From Leucobacter viscericola (lineage in GTDB: Bacteria; Actinomycetota; Actinomycetes; Actinomycetales; Microbacteriaceae), in contig NZ_CP049863.1 in the NCBI RefSeq assembly GCF_011299575.1, positions 1,798,001 through 1,862,000 of the forward strand: 64,000 nt of DNA, in the 5' to 3' direction. The notes beneath the pieces are model-generated. The model did no database searches. It saw nothing but the letters and a program-made list of their open reading frames with translations, and had not been told where the DNA came from. Positions 9,125 through 18,310 of this stretch are shown here, piece by piece; positions within the stretch are counted from its first letter, which is position 1, and the number at the start of each line of letters is the position of its first letter. Position numbers and translations under genes: made by a program.

Positions 9125-9732
9125 CAGATGGCCTCGATCGATTGGAGCCACTTGGTTTGCAAGACTCCGGGGCGCCCCGGAGCGATGATTCGCGCCGGGT
9201 AACCATGGTCCAAGTCGAGCTGCTCACCGTTGAGTCGAAGCGCCAGCAGCGTTTTCGGGTGACGAGCGTATTGCGGCTCCATGAGCGTGGTGGAGAAGGC
9301 CCCGCGCTGCTGCATACTGCGCAGTCGTACAGTCGCATCGGCCGGGACGTTGACCCGGTCGAGCAGATCTCGAAGCCGCACCCCCTCCCAGCTTGCACTG
9401 ACCGTCCACCCCTCGACGCAAGCAATCGGTAGAACTTCGCGTCGTTGCGGCATGGCGTCCAGGTCGGTGAGCGTTAGCTCTTCGAAGTCCGCATCATTTC
9501 GAACGCGGAGCCGCCACCTCGAGTCGGTGGCCATATCGACGACTCCAGCCTGCCGCGCTGACCGGTTCACAGGAACATCTTGTGGGCTATCGAGCCTGCT
9601 TCGCGGGTGCGCCAGGCTGTATGGCCCCGGCTGCAGGGCACTGTGTGTGAGCGCAGCGACACCGAGAAGGGCAGACCCCACGCCAACACCGGTTAAGAAT
9701 CGACGCCGTGCCAGATGGTCACTGTTTGTCAT
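9124..9732 (-). CDS. Molybdopterin-dependent oxidoreductase (sulfite-oxidase fold), exported
   Basis: 202 residues. A twin-arginine signal (ARRRFLTGVG, residues 8-18) directs export of the folded enzyme. The sulfite-oxidase-type molybdenum domain follows with the ligand Cys105 in IACVEGW and a HGYPARIIAPGRPG segment. It is shorter than sulfite oxidases and lacks the dimer domain, like MsrP-type enzymes. It overlaps the cytochrome gene by 14 bases; that protein probably feeds it electrons. Substrate unknown; methionine sulfoxide repair is one possibility. Confidence 0.85.
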   Translation of the reverse strand: MTNSDHLARRRFLTGVGVGSALLGVAALTHSALQPGPYSLAHPRSRLDSPQDVPVNRSARQAGVVDMATDSRWRLRVRNDADFEELTLTDLDAMPQRREVLPIACVEGWTVSASWEGVRLRDLLDRVNVPADATVRLRSMQQRGAFSTTLMEPQYARHPKTLLALRLNGEQLDLDHGYPARIIAPGRPGVLQTKWLQSIEAI

Positions 9733-10390
9733 TTCGAACCCCCTGAGCCTCGTTGGCCTGCGCTTTGTCCATCTGCGATTTCTCCATCCCCGCTTCGGCC
9801 GTCTCTGCTTCGGCCATTTCAGATACCTGGCGTCGCCAGTGTTTGCAGATCGAGGGGAGATGCACGGAAATATGTAGCACCATGGCGCCGATAAGCACCC
9901 ACGACAGCGCGAAGTGAGTGCGCCGGAACGAAAATTCCCATGGGTACCACTGCAACTCGTTCAGCACCCCTGAAACCGGCACGATGAGCGCACAGGCAAC
10001 CATTGCCGCCACGGAGACTCGCTCCAAGAAGTTCACGGGCCCGGTAACCGGGGGCCACTTGAAAAGCCGGGGATATACCGTCCAGAGCTTCGCTAATACC
10101 AGCGGGATCAGCATGCTGCCGATGACAACGTGACTGCCCTGTGTCCACGCATACAGGTAGCTCGGTTCGGGTGAAGTCACCAACCATCCAACCGGACTCT
10201 GCAGCAGGTGACTGTACAGGCCAGTGGCAAAACAAACGAGTAGTGCGACACCAAGAATCCGGCCCAGCACAACAGTCATGCGTGTGTTGCGCACCGGAGA
10301 GCCGAGCGCTCGTTGCAGCGAGTCCGCTCGCGGCTGCACATACGCTGCGACCCGGTCGGTGAACCGGCTGCGAGTTCCGTGGTCACTCAT
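9719..10390 (-). CDS. b-type cytochrome membrane subunit
   Basis: 223 residues with four hydrophobic segments and histidines placed for haem ligation: GSHVVIGSMLIP, the THFALSWVLIG segment and MVLHISVHLP. The ATG at 10390 is preferred over the frame start 15 bases upstream. The C-terminal 35 residues are low-complexity (Ala, Glu, Met, Gln). By analogy with MsrQ it likely passes quinol electrons to the molybdenum enzyme next door. Confidence 0.75.
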   Translation of the reverse strand: MSDHGTRSRFTDRVAAYVQPRADSLQRALGSPVRNTRMTVVLGRILGVALLVCFATGLYSHLLQSPVGWLVTSPEPSYLYAWTQGSHVVIGSMLIPLVLAKLWTVYPRLFKWPPVTGPVNFLERVSVAAMVACALIVPVSGVLNELQWYPWEFSFRRTHFALSWVLIGAMVLHISVHLPSICKHWRRQVSEMAEAETAEAGMEKSQMDKAQANEAQGVRNDKQ

Positions 10391-10506
10391 GTACCCAGTA
10401 TGCAAACCGCTCGGCCGTCACACGCTGCGATGACATTACAGAGTCATGACGGATCACTTGCGTCACCGGGTCGTAACAATTTCCGCCTCCTGCGGCAGGT
10501 CCGTCC

Positions 10507-11616
10507 GTGGAAACTGAAAGGGTGAGTAGAGATTCAGCCCCCAAACTATTGGTCACTGGCGGCTTGGGGTTCATTGGAACGGTTACGGTGCGGCAAGCGC
10601 TCAGCGCTGGCTGGTCGGTTCGTGTGCTGGACTCGTTACGCACGGATGTGCACGCCTGCGAGCCGGATACGGTCTCAGAGTTCGAACGCAGCGGTGTCGA
10701 AGTTCTGATCGGGGATGTGCGAGATTCGGAAGCTGTTGCAGCGAGTCTCGATGGTGTGGATGCCGTCTGCCACCTGGCCGCCAAGGTCGGTCTTGGCGTC
10801 GACATCGGTGACGCACCAGACTATGTTGCCTCAAACTCCCTGGGTACTGCCGTGCTTCTTTCGGCGATGCGAGACCGCGCGATTACTCGCCTCTGCCTCG
10901 CATCTTCGATGGTTGTCTATGGCGAAGGTCTCTATGACGACGGGGGTAGCCTCGTGCAGCCTCCGCAGCGTCGAGCCGACGACCTAGAAGCGGGCCAGTT
11001 TGAGCCGCGTTCGGAACGCACCGGAATCCCGCTGCCTCCGGTACTCATCACCGAGGACCAGCCGTGCGACCCGCGCAACACATACGCCGCTACGAAGCTT
11101 GAGCAGGAATTGCTCGCGCGTGAATGGGCCCGCAGCACAGGGGGTCACGCGGCGCTCCTGAGGTATCACAACGTGTACGGTCCCGGAATGCCGCAGGGCA
11201 CTCCCTACGCGGGAGTCGCATCACTGTTTCGCTCGGCACTGGAGCGAGGAGAGGCCCCGCGAGTCTTCGAAGACGGGAAGCAGCGCCGCGACTTCATCCA
11301 CGTAGCAGACATTGCCTCCGCCAACTTGGCCGCACTGAACTGGTGTCGTACGAGTATCCCGGGGACGGTGCGAGCCTTCAATATCGGCAGCGGAACGGTG
11401 CGCTCGATTGGAGAGTTCGCGACCGCACTTGCCGCGGCAATGTCGGGCCCCGCTCCCCGCATTACGGGCGAGTATCGGCTCGGCGACGTTCGGCACATCA
11501 CCGCCGCTTCTGACCGTGCTCGGAATGAGCTCGGCTGGATGCCGCGCATTCCATTTCAAGGCGGCGTTGCCCAGTTCGCGCGAGAAACAATGCGCAAGCG
11601 AGTGAGCGATCGATGA
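10507..11616 (+). CDS. NAD-dependent epimerase/dehydratase (extended SDR)
   Basis: 369 residues. The Rossmann motif TGGLGFIG is at 17-24, and catalytic Tyr193/Lys197 in YAATK follow the Ser-rich LASSMVVYG. The pattern is that of UDP-sugar 4-epimerases; the exact sugar is not readable. GTG at 10507 is used here; a GTG at 10522 directly after AAAGG is an alternative. It overlaps the following membrane protein gene by 4 bases. Confidence 0.87.
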   Translation: METERVSRDSAPKLLVTGGLGFIGTVTVRQALSAGWSVRVLDSLRTDVHACEPDTVSEFERSGVEVLIGDVRDSEAVAASLDGVDAVCHLAAKVGLGVDIGDAPDYVASNSLGTAVLLSAMRDRAITRLCLASSMVVYGEGLYDDGGSLVQPPQRRADDLEAGQFEPRSERTGIPLPPVLITEDQPCDPRNTYAATKLEQELLAREWARSTGGHAALLRYHNVYGPGMPQGTPYAGVASLFRSALERGEAPRVFEDGKQRRDFIHVADIASANLAALNWCRTSIPGTVRAFNIGSGTVRSIGEFATALAAAMSGPAPRITGEYRLGDVRHITAASDRARNELGWMPRIPFQGGVAQFARETMRKRVSDR

Positions 11617-13055
11617 CGCCTCAACACACTCGCAGAACATGGACTCCGTCGGGAACCTGGGCAGTAGGTGGTGTGCTGGGAGCGTTTGCGCTGATAGCCG
11701 CGGCCATCGCGATCCCCGCACTCACCGGTTGGAATGTGCACGTTCGGTCGTTTCCTCCCCTGCACGCTGAGTGGACGCCTCGAGTCGGGCTCGGATTGCC
11801 CGCGGCGGTGCTGCTGGGAGCGCTCGTCATCTGGCGCGGGCAACGCGTTGCGAAGCAGCTGACCTGGCGGCGTCTGCAGATCGTGGTGTTTGTGGTTGCG
11901 CTTGGGTGGCTCCTGTCACTCGCGCTCGTCGACGGCTGGAACGGGATCGGGACGATCCTCAACCACCGCTACGAATACCTCGGAACGGCGCGTGAAGTCA
12001 CGGACTTTGGGGCAACACTGAATGAGTACGTCGCGCGCATCCCCTTCCAGCACGAGAACAACTGGCCCGTGCATATCGCTGGCCACCCGCCGGGCGCATT
12101 GCTGTTTTTCTATGTTCTGGTGCGGCTCGGGTTGGGAAGTGGTCTTGCCGCCGGTCTTGTGGTGACCGTACTCGGGGCGACGATCCCCGTCGCCGTGCTC
12201 GGGACCGTGCGGCTACTGGGAGCGGAGGATTTCGCACGCAAGGCGGCCCCGCTCCTCGTGTTCTCGCCTGCTGCAATCTGGATCGCGGTCTCGGGGGACG
12301 GAATGTTTAGCGCGTTTGCCGCCTGGGGAGCCTACGCGCTGGCCCGATCAGCAACTGCGCGTTCTCGCCAGACCAAGGTTGGCATTCGTCGCCCCTGGGT
12401 CCGCATGGTGGTTTGGGCGGCGGTTGCAGGGCTGCTGTTTGGCTATTGCGTCATGCTCTCGTATGGACTGTTGCTTCTCGGAGTATTGGCGGTCACGGTA
12501 CTTGTTGTTGCTCGTAGCTGGTGGCCGCTCCCTGTAGCGGCGGTTTTTGGGTTGGGAGTCGTCGGCGTCTTCGCCGCGAATGGATTCGCTTGGTGGGAGG
12601 CGTTTCCGGTGGTGCACCAGCGCTACTGGGACGGCATCGCCTCGAGGCGGCCTCCTGAGTACTGGATGTGGGGAAACCTGGCCGCATTCGCGATGAGTGC
12701 CGGCCCGGCAATAGGCGCCTCATTGATGGGCGTGGTGAGTGGAGGAATTGCAACCTTCCGCAAGCGGCCTCGGTTTGCTCCGCTCAGTGCCACGCTTCAG
12801 GGTGAAGCTGGACGAAAAAGTGCTGGCACTTCGATGCGGGTCGTGCTGCTGCTCGCAGCCGCCGGCTGGATGATGATCGCTCTCGCCGACGTTTCGAACA
12901 TGAGCCGCGCGGAAGTTGAGCGCATTTGGTTACCTTTTGCCCCCTGGGTGTTGCTCGGCGCGACTGTGTTCAGCGAGCGCACGCTTCGGTGGTTGCTTGT
13001 TGTGCAGGTTGTCTTTGCGATTCTTTTACAGAGCCTGCTGCAGACTGGCTGGTAG
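11613..13055 (+). CDS. Polytopic membrane glycosyltransferase-like protein
   Basis: 480 residues with about 10-12 hydrophobic segments. An extracytoplasmic loop holds NWPVHIAGHPPGALLFFY; an HPPG-type motif in this place is typical of polyprenyl-phosphate-sugar-dependent (GT-C) mannosyl/arabinosyl transferases. It is translationally coupled to the epimerase. It would transfer a sugar outside the membrane in the pathway built by the upstream glycosyltransferases. Family level only; the substrate is unknown. Confidence 0.65.
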   Translation: MTPQHTRRTWTPSGTWAVGGVLGAFALIAAAIAIPALTGWNVHVRSFPPLHAEWTPRVGLGLPAAVLLGALVIWRGQRVAKQLTWRRLQIVVFVVALGWLLSLALVDGWNGIGTILNHRYEYLGTAREVTDFGATLNEYVARIPFQHENNWPVHIAGHPPGALLFFYVLVRLGLGSGLAAGLVVTVLGATIPVAVLGTVRLLGAEDFARKAAPLLVFSPAAIWIAVSGDGMFSAFAAWGAYALARSATARSRQTKVGIRRPWVRMVVWAAVAGLLFGYCVMLSYGLLLLGVLAVTVLVVARSWWPLPVAAVFGLGVVGVFAANGFAWWEAFPVVHQRYWDGIASRRPPEYWMWGNLAAFAMSAGPAIGASLMGVVSGGIATFRKRPRFAPLSATLQGEAGRKSAGTSMRVVLLLAAAGWMMIALADVSNMSRAEVERIWLPFAPWVLLGATVFSERTLRWLLVVQVVFAILLQSLLQTGW

Positions 13056-13153
13056 AGAAATTGGCCGTTGATGGGTTTCGTGGTTCTTGCAACGCGTAGC
13101 TCGACTCAGGGGACGCAGCGATGGCACTCGCGCTTGCACTCACACCACCTTCT

Positions 13154-13172
13154 AACTTAGGCTAGCCTTACT
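13154..13172. promoter_or_regulatory. DtxR/IdeR-type iron box
   Basis: The near-palindrome TTAGGCTAGCCTTA (core 13157-13170) resembles the DtxR/IdeR operator consensus, whose core is TTAGGTTAGGCTAACC. It lies about 70 bases before the siderophore-binding protein gene. Repression under iron-replete conditions is expected. Confidence 0.8.
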
Positions 13173-13240
13173 AACGTGTGATGAGGTGTTCAAGCGAGAA
13201 CACCCTGGCATGCCTGCCCGCCTAACCCAAAGGAACTCGC

Positions 13241-14269
13241 TTGCGCTCCTCCCGCATCTTCGGCGCTGCCGTCGCCGCCATTCTCGCCGCGTCCCTCATT
13301 GCATGCGCACCCAACACTGGCGGAGACAAACCCGACACCACGAGCTCGGACGCCGGGTTCCCCGTCACCATCAAACACGCCTACGGCGAGACCGTCATTC
13401 AGAAGAAGCCGGAACGCGTCGCGACCGTCGCCTGGGCGAACCACGAGGTGCCGCTCGCGCTCGGCATCGTGCCGGTCGGCATGGCGAAGGCAACCTGGGG
13501 CGACGACAACGACAACGGCGTTCTGCCCTGGGTCGAAGACAAGCTCAAAGACCTTGGAGCCAAGACCCCCGTGCTCTTCGACGAGACCGACGGCATCGAC
13601 TTTGAGGCCGTCGCCGAGACGCAACCCGATGTGATCCTCGCCGGCTACTCAGGACTCACCAAAGAGGAGTACACCACTCTCTCGAAGATCGCTCCGGTTG
13701 TGGCCTACCCAGGCACCCCCTGGGGCACCTCACTCGACGACATGATCACCATCAACGCGAAGGCACTGGGCAAAGACGCGGAAGCTAAGAAGCTCATTGA
13801 AGAGCTTCACGGCGAGATCGATACCGCCCTCAACGCGCACGCAGGCCTCAAAGACAAGAAGATACTGTTCACCTTCCTCGATCCTTCCGACTTCTCGAAG
13901 ATCGGGTTCTACACGGTGCACGACACCCGCCCTGGCTTCCTCGCGAGCCTTGGCCTGCCACAGCCAAAGGCGGTCGAAGAGGCGTCAGCAAAAACCGACG
14001 AGTTCTATACAGAGGTCAGTGCAGAATCGGCCGACCGCTTTGACGACGTCGACATTCTCGTAACCTACGGCGATCCCGACGGCGATCTGATCAAACAGGC
14101 CCAGGCAGACCCGCTGCTCTCGCAGATCCCCGCGGTCAAAAAGGGACAGATCGCGATCCTGCCAGACGCAACCCCGCTCGCTGCCTCCGCGAACCCGTCG
14201 CCGCTCTCCATCGGCTGGGGCATCGACGACTACTTCGCGGTGCTCGCGAGCGCCATTCCCGCGGCGTGA
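13241..14269 (+). CDS. Iron-siderophore ABC transporter, substrate-binding lipoprotein
   Basis: 342 residues. A signal peptide ends in the lipobox ASLIAC, with lipidation expected on Cys22. The FepB/FhuD-like body includes PERVATVAW, ETQPDVILAGYSG and a long backbone helix. The TTG start has a good AAAGGA site (13230-13235). It is first in a five-gene operon with permeases, ATPase and a reductase, downstream of the iron box. The siderophore type is not predictable. Confidence 0.92.
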   Translation: MRSSRIFGAAVAAILAASLIACAPNTGGDKPDTTSSDAGFPVTIKHAYGETVIQKKPERVATVAWANHEVPLALGIVPVGMAKATWGDDNDNGVLPWVEDKLKDLGAKTPVLFDETDGIDFEAVAETQPDVILAGYSGLTKEEYTTLSKIAPVVAYPGTPWGTSLDDMITINAKALGKDAEAKKLIEELHGEIDTALNAHAGLKDKKILFTFLDPSDFSKIGFYTVHDTRPGFLASLGLPQPKAVEEASAKTDEFYTEVSAESADRFDDVDILVTYGDPDGDLIKQAQADPLLSQIPAVKKGQIAILPDATPLAASANPSPLSIGWGIDDYFAVLASAIPAA

Positions 14270-15312
14270 CCCTACTGAGCCCACCGAGCGCATCGCCCCA
14301 CATTGACCGGCTGCGCCGCTCCGCGCTACGCAAAAGCGTGTGGATCGGCTGCGGTGTCGCGGTCGTTGTGGTGTTGATCGTCGCTTCGGTGGTGCTCGGT
14401 GCGCGCGAGGTGTCGTTTTCGGACGTTGTTTCTGCGCTGCAGGGATCTCACGATTCAATCGGCGAGGCGGCGGTTGCGAAGCGGATCCCGCGCACCGTTC
14501 TCGCCCTGCTCGTGGGCGCTGCGCTCGCGATGTCGGGCACGGTAATGCAGGGCGTCACGCGCAATCCTCTCGCAGACCCCGGCTTGCTGGGAGTATCGAG
14601 CGGGGCATCCCTGGCGGTCGTTATTGGCATCTGCTTCTTCGGGCTGGCTCAGCCCATGAGCTTCATGGCGGTGGCAATCGTGGGAGCCGCCCTCGCAGCC
14701 GTCTTTGTCTACGCCATCGGCTCGATCGGCAGGAGCGGCGCGACCCCCCTGCGACTCGCACTCGCGGGTGCCGCCACCTCCGCCGCGTTTATTTCGCTCA
14801 CCAGCGCGATCATGCTGCCCCGGGTTGACCTGCTGCGCACCTTCCAGTTTTGGATCATCGGCGGCGTGGGCGGCGCAGACTGGGAGAGCATCGGCGCCGT
14901 GTTGCCGCTGCTCGGAATCGGGGCCCTCGTGTGCATCCTCTGCGCACGAAGCCTCAACTCGCTCGCACTGGGTGACAGCCTCGCGGTCGGACTCGGCGTG
15001 CGGGTCGGTCGCGCGCGCCTCGTGTCGTCGCTCGGCGCCGTGATCTTGTGCGGCGCCGCAACGGCGGTTGCCGGACCGATCGGGTTCGTTGGACTCGTGA
15101 TCCCCCACCTGTGCCGTTTGCTTGTGGGTCCGGATCACCGCTGGCTGCTCCCCTTCTCGGCGATCGTTGGCGCAGCGCTGCTGCTGGCGTCCGATGTTCT
15201 CGGGCGCATCGTTGCTCGCCCGGAAGAGATTGAGGTGGGCATCGTCGTGGCGCTGCTCGGTGCACCGTTCTTCATCTGGATCGTGCGGCGACAGAAGGTG
15301 CGTGAGCTGTGA
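14266..15312 (+). CDS. FecCD-family siderophore permease, subunit 1
   Basis: 348 residues with about nine hydrophobic segments. Typical FecCD motifs are RIPRTVLALLVGAALAMSGTVMQGVTRNPLADPGLLGVSSGASL and GFVGLVIPHLCR, the latter contacting the ATPase. GTG overlaps the preceding stop by 4 bases. It pairs with the next gene to form the channel. Confidence 0.93.
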   Translation: MTLLSPPSASPHIDRLRRSALRKSVWIGCGVAVVVVLIVASVVLGAREVSFSDVVSALQGSHDSIGEAAVAKRIPRTVLALLVGAALAMSGTVMQGVTRNPLADPGLLGVSSGASLAVVIGICFFGLAQPMSFMAVAIVGAALAAVFVYAIGSIGRSGATPLRLALAGAATSAAFISLTSAIMLPRVDLLRTFQFWIIGGVGGADWESIGAVLPLLGIGALVCILCARSLNSLALGDSLAVGLGVRVGRARLVSSLGAVILCGAATAVAGPIGFVGLVIPHLCRLLVGPDHRWLLPFSAIVGAALLLASDVLGRIVARPEEIEVGIVVALLGAPFFIWIVRRQKVREL

Positions 15313-16400
15313 GCACGATTGAGCGCGGCACCGCAAAGCGCGGCCCCAAGACCCCAAGCCCCGCGGCACCAACCGCCGCGGCCTCCCACATCCTCCGGGG
15401 CCGCCGCCAGCGTCAGCGCCGCCGCACGCTCATTATGCTCGCACTTGTGGTCATCACGCTCGCGGCGTGCATGGCCACCCTCATGCTGGGCCGCACGATT
15501 TACAGCCCAGCGGACGTGTTCTCGGTCATCATGGGCGACACCGTACCCGGCGCATCCTTTACCATCGGAGAACTTCGACTCCCCCGCATGGTGCTCGGTG
15601 TGCTGGCTGGGTTCGCGTTTGGCGCCGCCGGCTCGACGTTCCAGACCATGCTGCGCAACCCGCTCGCCTCCCCCGACGTCATCGGCATCTCAGCCGGCGC
15701 GAGCGCCGCGGCTGTCGTCGGTGTGGTCACCCTCTCACTCAACGAGACCGCGGTTTCGTTCTTGGCCCTGCTCGGCGCACTCGTGACGGCCGGAGCGATC
15801 GCGCTGCTGTCGCACCGCGGCGGCTTCTCGGGCATCCGCTTCATTCTGATCGGCATCGGGATCGGCGCGATGCTGCACAGCGTGACCTCGTACGTGCTGT
15901 CTCGCGCGTCTGACTGGAACATTCAATCGGCCATGCAGTGGCTCTCGGGCAGCCTCAACGGGGCGAGCTGGGAGCGAGTGCTGCCGCTCCTGCTCGCGTG
16001 CGCCGTGTGTGTGCCACTTCTCCTGCTCGGCAGCTCCAGCCTCGGCACGCTTCGCCTGGGCGACGACACTGCGCGCGGGCTAGGTGTGCCTGTGCAGCTA
16101 GCGCGCATTGCCCTGATCCTCGCCGCCGTTGTGTTGCTCGCGTTTGCGACCGCAGCCACCGGCCCCATAGCGTTTGTGGCGTTTATGGCGGGCCCGATCG
16201 CGGCACGCCTGGTGGGCTCGAGCGGTTCGCTATTGTTTCCAGCGGGGTGCGTGGGAGCGCTGCTCGTTATCGTCTCTGACTTTGCGGGGCAGTTTCTTGT
16301 TGACACAAGATACCCTGTTGGCGTGATCACGGGTGTGCTGGGCGCCCCCTACCTACTCCTCCTCCTTATTCGCATGAACCGCACCGGAAGCAAACGATGA
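15309..16400 (+). CDS. FecCD-family siderophore permease, subunit 2
   Basis: 363 residues, including an Arg/Pro/Ala-rich cytosolic N-terminus of about 40 residues not found in subunit 1. RLPRMVLGVLAGFAFGAAG and PLASPDVIGISAGAS are family signatures. GTG start in a 4-base overlap. Forms the heterodimeric channel with subunit 1. Confidence 0.93.
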   Translation: MSTIERGTAKRGPKTPSPAAPTAAASHILRGRRQRQRRRTLIMLALVVITLAACMATLMLGRTIYSPADVFSVIMGDTVPGASFTIGELRLPRMVLGVLAGFAFGAAGSTFQTMLRNPLASPDVIGISAGASAAAVVGVVTLSLNETAVSFLALLGALVTAGAIALLSHRGGFSGIRFILIGIGIGAMLHSVTSYVLSRASDWNIQSAMQWLSGSLNGASWERVLPLLLACAVCVPLLLLGSSSLGTLRLGDDTARGLGVPVQLARIALILAAVVLLAFATAATGPIAFVAFMAGPIAARLVGSSGSLLFPAGCVGALLVIVSDFAGQFLVDTRYPVGVITGVLGAPYLLLLLIRMNRTGSKR

Positions 16401-17197
16401 CTCTCACTCACCAACTGGCGGCGGAGTCTGTCACGCTCAGCTACGGCGATCGCACGATCGTTGAGGACTTCTCCCTCAACATCGCGCCTGGCGCCATCAC
16501 CGCGATCGTGGGTGCCAACGGCTGCGGCAAATCAACCCTGCTGCGAGCGCTCGCGCGCCTACTCAAGCCGCGGGCCGGTCGCGTCACCCTCGACGGCGTC
16601 GCCCTGCAAGATACCTCGTCGAAGAAGGTCGCCCGCGTGCTGGGCCTGCTGCCGCAGAGCCCAATTGCGCCAGAAGGCATCGCCGTCGCCGATCTGGTGG
16701 GCCGCGGTCGTCACCCCCACCAGGGACTGCTGAGCTCTTGGAGCCCCCGCGACTACGAGGTTGTCGCCTCGGCGCTTGAGGCAACCGGCATGAGCGAGTT
16801 TGCGGATCGCCCCGTCGATGAACTCTCGGGCGGGCAGCGGCAGCGGGTGTGGATCGCCATGGCGCTCGCACAGGAGACGAGTGTGCTGCTGCTCGACGAG
16901 CCGACAACGTTCTTGGACGTCGCCCACCAGATCGAGGTGCTCGACCTACTCACCGATCTCAACCGCGACCGCGGCACGACGATCGTCATGGTGCTGCACG
17001 ACCTCAATCTCGCGGCAAGGTACGCCGATGTGCTTGTTGCGCTGCGCGACGGAGCGGTGCAAGCGGTGGGATCGCCCGGAGCGATTCTCACCCCGGAGCT
17101 GGTGCGCGACGTGTTTGGTCTAGAGAGTCGGGTGATTCCGGATCCCGTGTCTGGCACCCCGCTCGTCATTCCGGTCGGGAGGCACCATGCTGAGTAA
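16397..17197 (+). CDS. Siderophore ABC transporter ATP-binding protein
   Basis: 266 residues. Walker A GANGCGKST is at 39-47, the signature LSGGQRQR near 143, Walker B VLLLDEPTTFLD and the H-loop VLHDLN follow. It energises the two FecCD permeases. ATGA overlap upstream; 11-base overlap with the reductase downstream. Confidence 0.95.
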   Translation: MTLTHQLAAESVTLSYGDRTIVEDFSLNIAPGAITAIVGANGCGKSTLLRALARLLKPRAGRVTLDGVALQDTSSKKVARVLGLLPQSPIAPEGIAVADLVGRGRHPHQGLLSSWSPRDYEVVASALEATGMSEFADRPVDELSGGQRQRVWIAMALAQETSVLLLDEPTTFLDVAHQIEVLDLLTDLNRDRGTTIVMVLHDLNLAARYADVLVALRDGAVQAVGSPGAILTPELVRDVFGLESRVIPDPVSGTPLVIPVGRHHAE

Positions 17198-18167
17198 GTC
17201 GCAGGAGACCGCAATCAAGGGTGCAGATTCCTCGGACACCGCATTAGAGGCGCCGTTTACCGTGGTCACCGCACGGGTGGATCTTGTTGAGAGACCCTGC
17301 CCCAACTTCGTGCGGGTGCACTTCGTCGGCCCCGGCATTAACGGGGTCGGCACCCCCGGCAAAACCCTCGACCAGCGGGTCAAGCTCATCTTTCCAAGCG
17401 ACCACGGCACCCTTCCCGACATCGTCGGGGCAGACGGCGACTGGTACCAGGCCTGGCTCGCCGTGCCGTCGACCCGGCGCGGCGCGATGCGCACGTATTC
17501 GATCCGCGAGCTGCAGGTGATCGGCGGCCACACGCGGCTCATTATCGACTTTGTGCTCCACCTCGCGCCCGGAAAGACGGGACCGGCCTCGCTCTGGGCG
17601 AGCCAAGCGAAGGTCGGAGACGAGCTGCTGCTGGTGGGGCCTCGCCGCGGGCGGTTTGATGGCGGTGGCATTGAGTTCGATCCGGGATCGGCGAAGACGA
17701 TTCTGCTCGCTGGTGACGAGACGGCGGCACCGGCGATCGCGCGGATCCTTGAGGATGTTGACCCTTCAACCAGAGGGGTTGCATTCATCGAGGTACCTGA
17801 CCCGTCTGACGTGCTCGATATCCGGGTGCCTCCGGGCGTTGAGGTGCACTGGCTACCCCGCTCGGCCAGCACTCATGGCGCCGAGCTGATCCCACGGGTG
17901 CTCGGCCACCTGGGTGCGCAGTCGCACGTGCACATTGCCGATGACGGCACGGAGAACCTGGTGTGGGAGACCCCTGGGTTCTCGGGATCGGGCGAGGAAA
18001 TTGTTGCGGACGACGAAGGTCACTCCGCCGACTGCTACTACTGGATCGCAGGCGAGAGTCGTGTGGTCACCACACTGCGCAGGCACCTCGTCAAAGACCT
18101 CGGCATCGCCCGCGCGCAGGTGGCCTTTATGGGCTATTGGCGGCAGGGTGTCGCGATGAAAGGTTGA
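17187..18167 (+). CDS. Siderophore-interacting protein (FAD ferric-siderophore reductase)
   Basis: 326 residues of the ViuB/YqjH-like SIP family. An FAD-binding barrel with RTYSIRE (the R-x-Y-S motif) and a C-terminal NAD(P)H domain with LLAGDETAAPAI and YYWIAGESRVV are present. It is expected to release iron in the cytosol by reducing the imported ferric siderophore. As last gene of the operon it is likely controlled by the same iron box. Confidence 0.92.
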   Translation: MLSKSQETAIKGADSSDTALEAPFTVVTARVDLVERPCPNFVRVHFVGPGINGVGTPGKTLDQRVKLIFPSDHGTLPDIVGADGDWYQAWLAVPSTRRGAMRTYSIRELQVIGGHTRLIIDFVLHLAPGKTGPASLWASQAKVGDELLLVGPRRGRFDGGGIEFDPGSAKTILLAGDETAAPAIARILEDVDPSTRGVAFIEVPDPSDVLDIRVPPGVEVHWLPRSASTHGAELIPRVLGHLGAQSHVHIADDGTENLVWETPGFSGSGEEIVADDEGHSADCYYWIAGESRVVTTLRRHLVKDLGIARAQVAFMGYWRQGVAMKG

Positions 18168-18244
18168 GCGGCCCTTTGGAGCTGATCCCAAAAGTAGGCT
18201 GGCGCAGCATTGTCTTCCCTCGCGTGTCGGCCGGTGCCTAGAAC

Positions 18245-18300
18245 TCAGCCGGTGAAACCGGCAGATTTTTCACCGGTTGACGTGCCAGTACCGGCTGACA
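18245..18300. repeat. Nested inverted repeat, REP-like copy 1 (convergent junction)
   Basis: Outer arms TCAGCCGGT (18245-18253) and ACCGGCTGA (18290-18298) enclose inner 9-base arms CCGGTGAAA (18250-18258) and TTTCACCGG (18268-18276). The right end TGCCAGTACCGGCTGACA (18283-18300) differs by one base from 30776-30793. It sits between convergent stops and may end transcription. Confidence 0.6.
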
Positions 18301-18310
18301 GCCGGCGCAA

